DNA from: Geoglobus sp.
Lineage (GTDB): Archaea > Halobacteriota > Archaeoglobi > Archaeoglobales > Archaeoglobaceae
NCBI GenBank assembly: GCA_027019885.1
Contig: JALUWC010000443.1
Span: 1-7,763, forward strand
Direction: 5' to 3'
Length of the DNA stretch: 7,763 bases
The notes under the pieces are model-generated. The model was given only the letters and a program-made list of their open reading frames with translations, made no database searches and was not told where the DNA came from. Below are positions 6,557-7,763 of the stretch, in pieces. The translations under genes were made by a program, and so were the position numbers. Numbering within the stretch: position 1 is the first letter of the stretch; every line of letters starts with the position of its first letter.

Positions 6557-7030
6557 ATGGAATGTGAAATCTGCGGTAAGGAGATCAGACACAGACCGGT
6601 AAAGATCATAGTTGAGGGGACTGAGCTGAATGTTTGCAGTGAGTGTAAAGAGTATGGGGTTGAGGAGGTTTCCACATCTGTCCAGCACGGAATTACGAGA
6701 GTTGTGAAAAAAAGCAAAAGACCACAGCATTCTAAACCAATAGTTTTTACCGAGGAGCTTGTGGAGAGATTCAACGAGATCATAAAGAGAGAAAGGCAGA
6801 AGAGAGGATGGAGTCAGGAGGAGCTTGCCAAAAAAATTCAGGAAAAAGAATCTCTGATAAGGAAAATCGAAAATGCAGAGATCACACCAGAGCCTGAAGT
6901 AATCGAGAAGCTTGAAAGGCTTTTTGAGGTAAAATTGAGGGAAAAGGTACAGGAAGTTAAGCTGAACCCCCATAAAAAGCTTGTTCCAACTCTTGGTGAT
7001 GTCGTTGTGATCAAGAAGAAGAAAAAATAA
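6557..7030 (+). CDS. mbf1: archaeal multiprotein bridging factor 1 (MBF1), zinc ribbon plus HTH
   Basis: A 157-residue protein with the standard archaeal MBF1 layout. An N-terminal zinc ribbon has Cys3, Cys6, Cys27 and Cys30 (CxxC pairs in MECEICGKEI and NVCSEC). A charged linker follows, then a Cro/Xre-type helix-turn-helix at about 68-126 (GWSQEELAKKI, then a recognition-helix region around ESLIRKIE), and a basic C-terminus GDVVVIKKKKK. In eukaryotes MBF1 bridges activators and TBP; archaeal MBF1 has been linked to ribosomes and translation. The ATG at 6557 has AGGGGA six bases upstream. It diverges from PAN over about 100 bases; I recall this pairing in other euryarchaea, which would fit a shared protein-quality role, but I cannot check it here. 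Identification is secure. Confidence 0.93.
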   Translation: MECEICGKEIRHRPVKIIVEGTELNVCSECKEYGVEEVSTSVQHGITRVVKKSKRPQHSKPIVFTEELVERFNEIIKRERQKRGWSQEELAKKIQEKESLIRKIENAEITPEPEVIEKLERLFEVKLREKVQEVKLNPHKKLVPTLGDVVVIKKKKK

Positions 7031-7036
7031 CTCCAC

Positions 7037-7042
7037 TTTTTT
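7037..7042 (+). terminator. oligo-T tract after mbf1
   Basis: Six consecutive T residues begin seven bases after the mbf1 stop. In archaea such a tract alone can terminate transcription; no stem precedes it. The call is tentative. Confidence 0.35.
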
Positions 7043-7077
7043 GAAGATTTCTGACAATTCCAGCCTTACATTCAAAA

Positions 7078-7127
7078 AAGTAAATCAAATTACTTAAGTT
7101 CGAATTTAGAATTAAATTTGAAATTAA
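7078..7127. repeat. overlapping palindromes upstream of the DUF2589 gene
   Basis: Two inverted repeats touch. The first is AAGTAA (7078-7083) against TTACTT (7090-7095). The second is larger: TTCGAATTTA (7099-7108) and TAAATTTGAA (7113-7122) match at 9 of 10 positions around GAAT, and after one mismatched pair TTAA (7094-7097) pairs with TTAA (7124-7127), giving a 34-base imperfect palindrome. It ends just before the A-rich run and TATA element of the next gene, where a regulator could control recruitment of TBP/TFB. The AT-rich background makes chance palindromes more likely, so an operator role is inference. Confidence 0.5.
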
Positions 7128-7132
7128 CTGTT

Positions 7133-7150
7133 CAAAAAACTATTTATATG
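7133..7150 (+). promoter_or_regulatory. BRE/TATA promoter of the DUF2589 gene
   Basis: An A-rich run (CAAAAAAC, TFB-recognition-like) is followed by TATTTATATG at 7141-7150, a good archaeal TATA box. The expected transcript start is near 7172, leaving a leader of about 30 bases that contains the GGAGGTG ribosome binding site. Confidence 0.65.
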
Positions 7151-7189
7151 ATCTCATCATAATGTAGGACTGGCACACTTTTTCGTGCT

Positions 7190-7196
7190 GGAGGTG
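7190..7196 (+). promoter_or_regulatory. ribosome binding site of the DUF2589 gene
   Basis: GGAGGTG lies six bases before the ATG at 7203. It is among the strongest ribosome binding sites in the window and supports high expression. Confidence 0.8.
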
Positions 7197-7202
7197 TTGA
7201 GT

Positions 7203-7763
7203 ATGGTTGGTGCAAACATACCTGCAGAGCTCGCCGCTCTGCCCATAGAGAGCCTTATTGGAAAGCCACTGGAGGCTGCGATAAGAGCTCAGGCGTACGC
7301 TGCGATATCCACGGCAAGATTCATTCAGGAGGTTGGTATGGATGACAGTGGCAATGTGAAGAATGTTATGTTCAAGTTCAAGAGAAAGGAAGTAGATCCT
7401 GAAACAGGAAATGTTCAGGATGTTGATACCACGATAGAGGCCCCTCTACTCTCGATTTTACCTGTGCCATTCATACGGATAAAGGACATGACAGTTCGCT
7501 TCAACTTCACCATAAAAACCTCAGCCTACGACAAGACTCAGCATGACTTTTCGAGTAAGCTCACAGCAAAGGCTGGCTGGGGATGGGGGAGTGTTAAGCT
7601 CACAGCATCCTATGGATTCAAGAAAGAGAGCAGGTCTCAGGTGGACAGAAGTTCAGAGCTTGACATAGTTGTTAATGCAGTTCAGGATGAGATGCCTGAA
7701 GGCCTCAGAATGGTTCTGAGTCTGCTCAAGGAGAGCATTGCCCCACCGACAAGCAGTGGATCT
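7203..7763 (+). CDS. DUF2589 family protein, function unknown (partial, 3' end missing)
   Basis: The first 187 residues are visible and no stop is reached. I recognise the DUF2589 pattern: LPIESLIGKPLEAAIRAQ (13-30), a helical start, then VMFKFKRKE (55-63), PLLSILPVPFIRIKDMTVRF (81-100) and a following strand. Members are usually about 190-220 residues, so little should be missing. I see no signal peptide or membrane segment; it is probably cytoplasmic and rich in beta strands from about residue 53 to 140. Residues 118-130 and 131-143 are a 13-residue duplication (KLTA..G-aromatic...S). The visible end PPTSSGS looks like the start of a flexible tail. The ATG has GGAGGTG six bases upstream and a clear TATA box before it. 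No function is known to me; such genes often seem to sit next to further copies, so the region to the right should be informative. Confidence 0.8.
   Translation, partial: MVGANIPAELAALPIESLIGKPLEAAIRAQAYAAISTARFIQEVGMDDSGNVKNVMFKFKRKEVDPETGNVQDVDTTIEAPLLSILPVPFIRIKDMTVRFNFTIKTSAYDKTQHDFSSKLTAKAGWGWGSVKLTASYGFKKESRSQVDRSSELDIVVNAVQDEMPEGLRMVLSLLKESIAPPTSSGS

Noticed and set aside
6442..6783. A 113-codon minus-strand frame spanning the PAN-mbf1 gap
   Set aside because: It crosses the shared promoter and the start regions of both genes and has no recognisable motif.
6530..7075. A 181-codon minus-strand frame opposite mbf1
   Set aside because: MBF1 on the plus strand is unmistakable. The antisense translation is a Phe/Leu-rich mirror of Lys/Glu codons.
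7171..7190. Small stem (GCAC with GTGC) in the leader of the DUF2589 gene, beside the ribosome binding site
   Set aside because: Only four Watson-Crick pairs around an 8-base loop; too weak to call a riboswitch or thermosensor.

Overview
The window looks like a piece of an archaeal chromosome, most likely a euryarchaeon of the Archaeoglobales type (Archaeoglobus, Ferroglobus or Geoglobus). The reasons are a proteasome-activating nucleotidase (PAN), an archaeal MBF1 with a zinc ribbon, AT-rich TATA-type promoters about 25 bases before inferred transcription starts, and a PAN protein that closely resembles my memory of the Archaeoglobus one. The genus is an inference. I see no RNA gene, CRISPR array, insertion sequence or broken gene, and no gene-free stretch longer than about 175 bases.

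Positions 1-3855 (minus strand) form one transporter operon, read right to left. It starts with a Tat-type lipoprotein substrate-binding protein, then a short gap with a hairpin, then the two ATPases of a branched-chain-amino-acid-type (HAAT family) ABC importer, LivF and LivG, whose genes overlap by 13 bases. One base after LivG comes an AMP-forming acyl-CoA ligase that runs off the left edge. The permease genes are not in the window and are probably further left. A ligase locked into such an operon suggests that the imported substrate is a carboxylic acid, such as a fatty or aromatic acid, rather than an amino acid. On import it would be activated to its CoA thioester.

Positions 3989-5164 (plus strand) hold a divergent gene for a second, unrelated adenylating enzyme of the phenylacetate-CoA ligase/PaaK group (COG1541). 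Its ATP-loop is unusual and its N-terminus is short. The two transcripts leave a 133-base region with one TATA element for each direction, so they may be controlled together.

Positions 5186-7042 hold a housekeeping pair. PAN (minus) unfolds substrates for the 20S proteasome. MBF1 (plus) is a transcription coactivator/ribosome-associated factor. The two diverge from a single near-symmetric TATA sequence. PAN ends in Met-Phe-Ile instead of the usual hydrophobic-Tyr-X tail.

Positions 7043-7763 hold an AT-rich regulatory region with overlapping palindromes, a good TATA element and a strong ribosome binding site. They lead into an almost complete gene of the DUF2589 family, whose function I do not know. 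This is the least explained part of the window and the best candidate for something undescribed, but its partners lie beyond the right edge.
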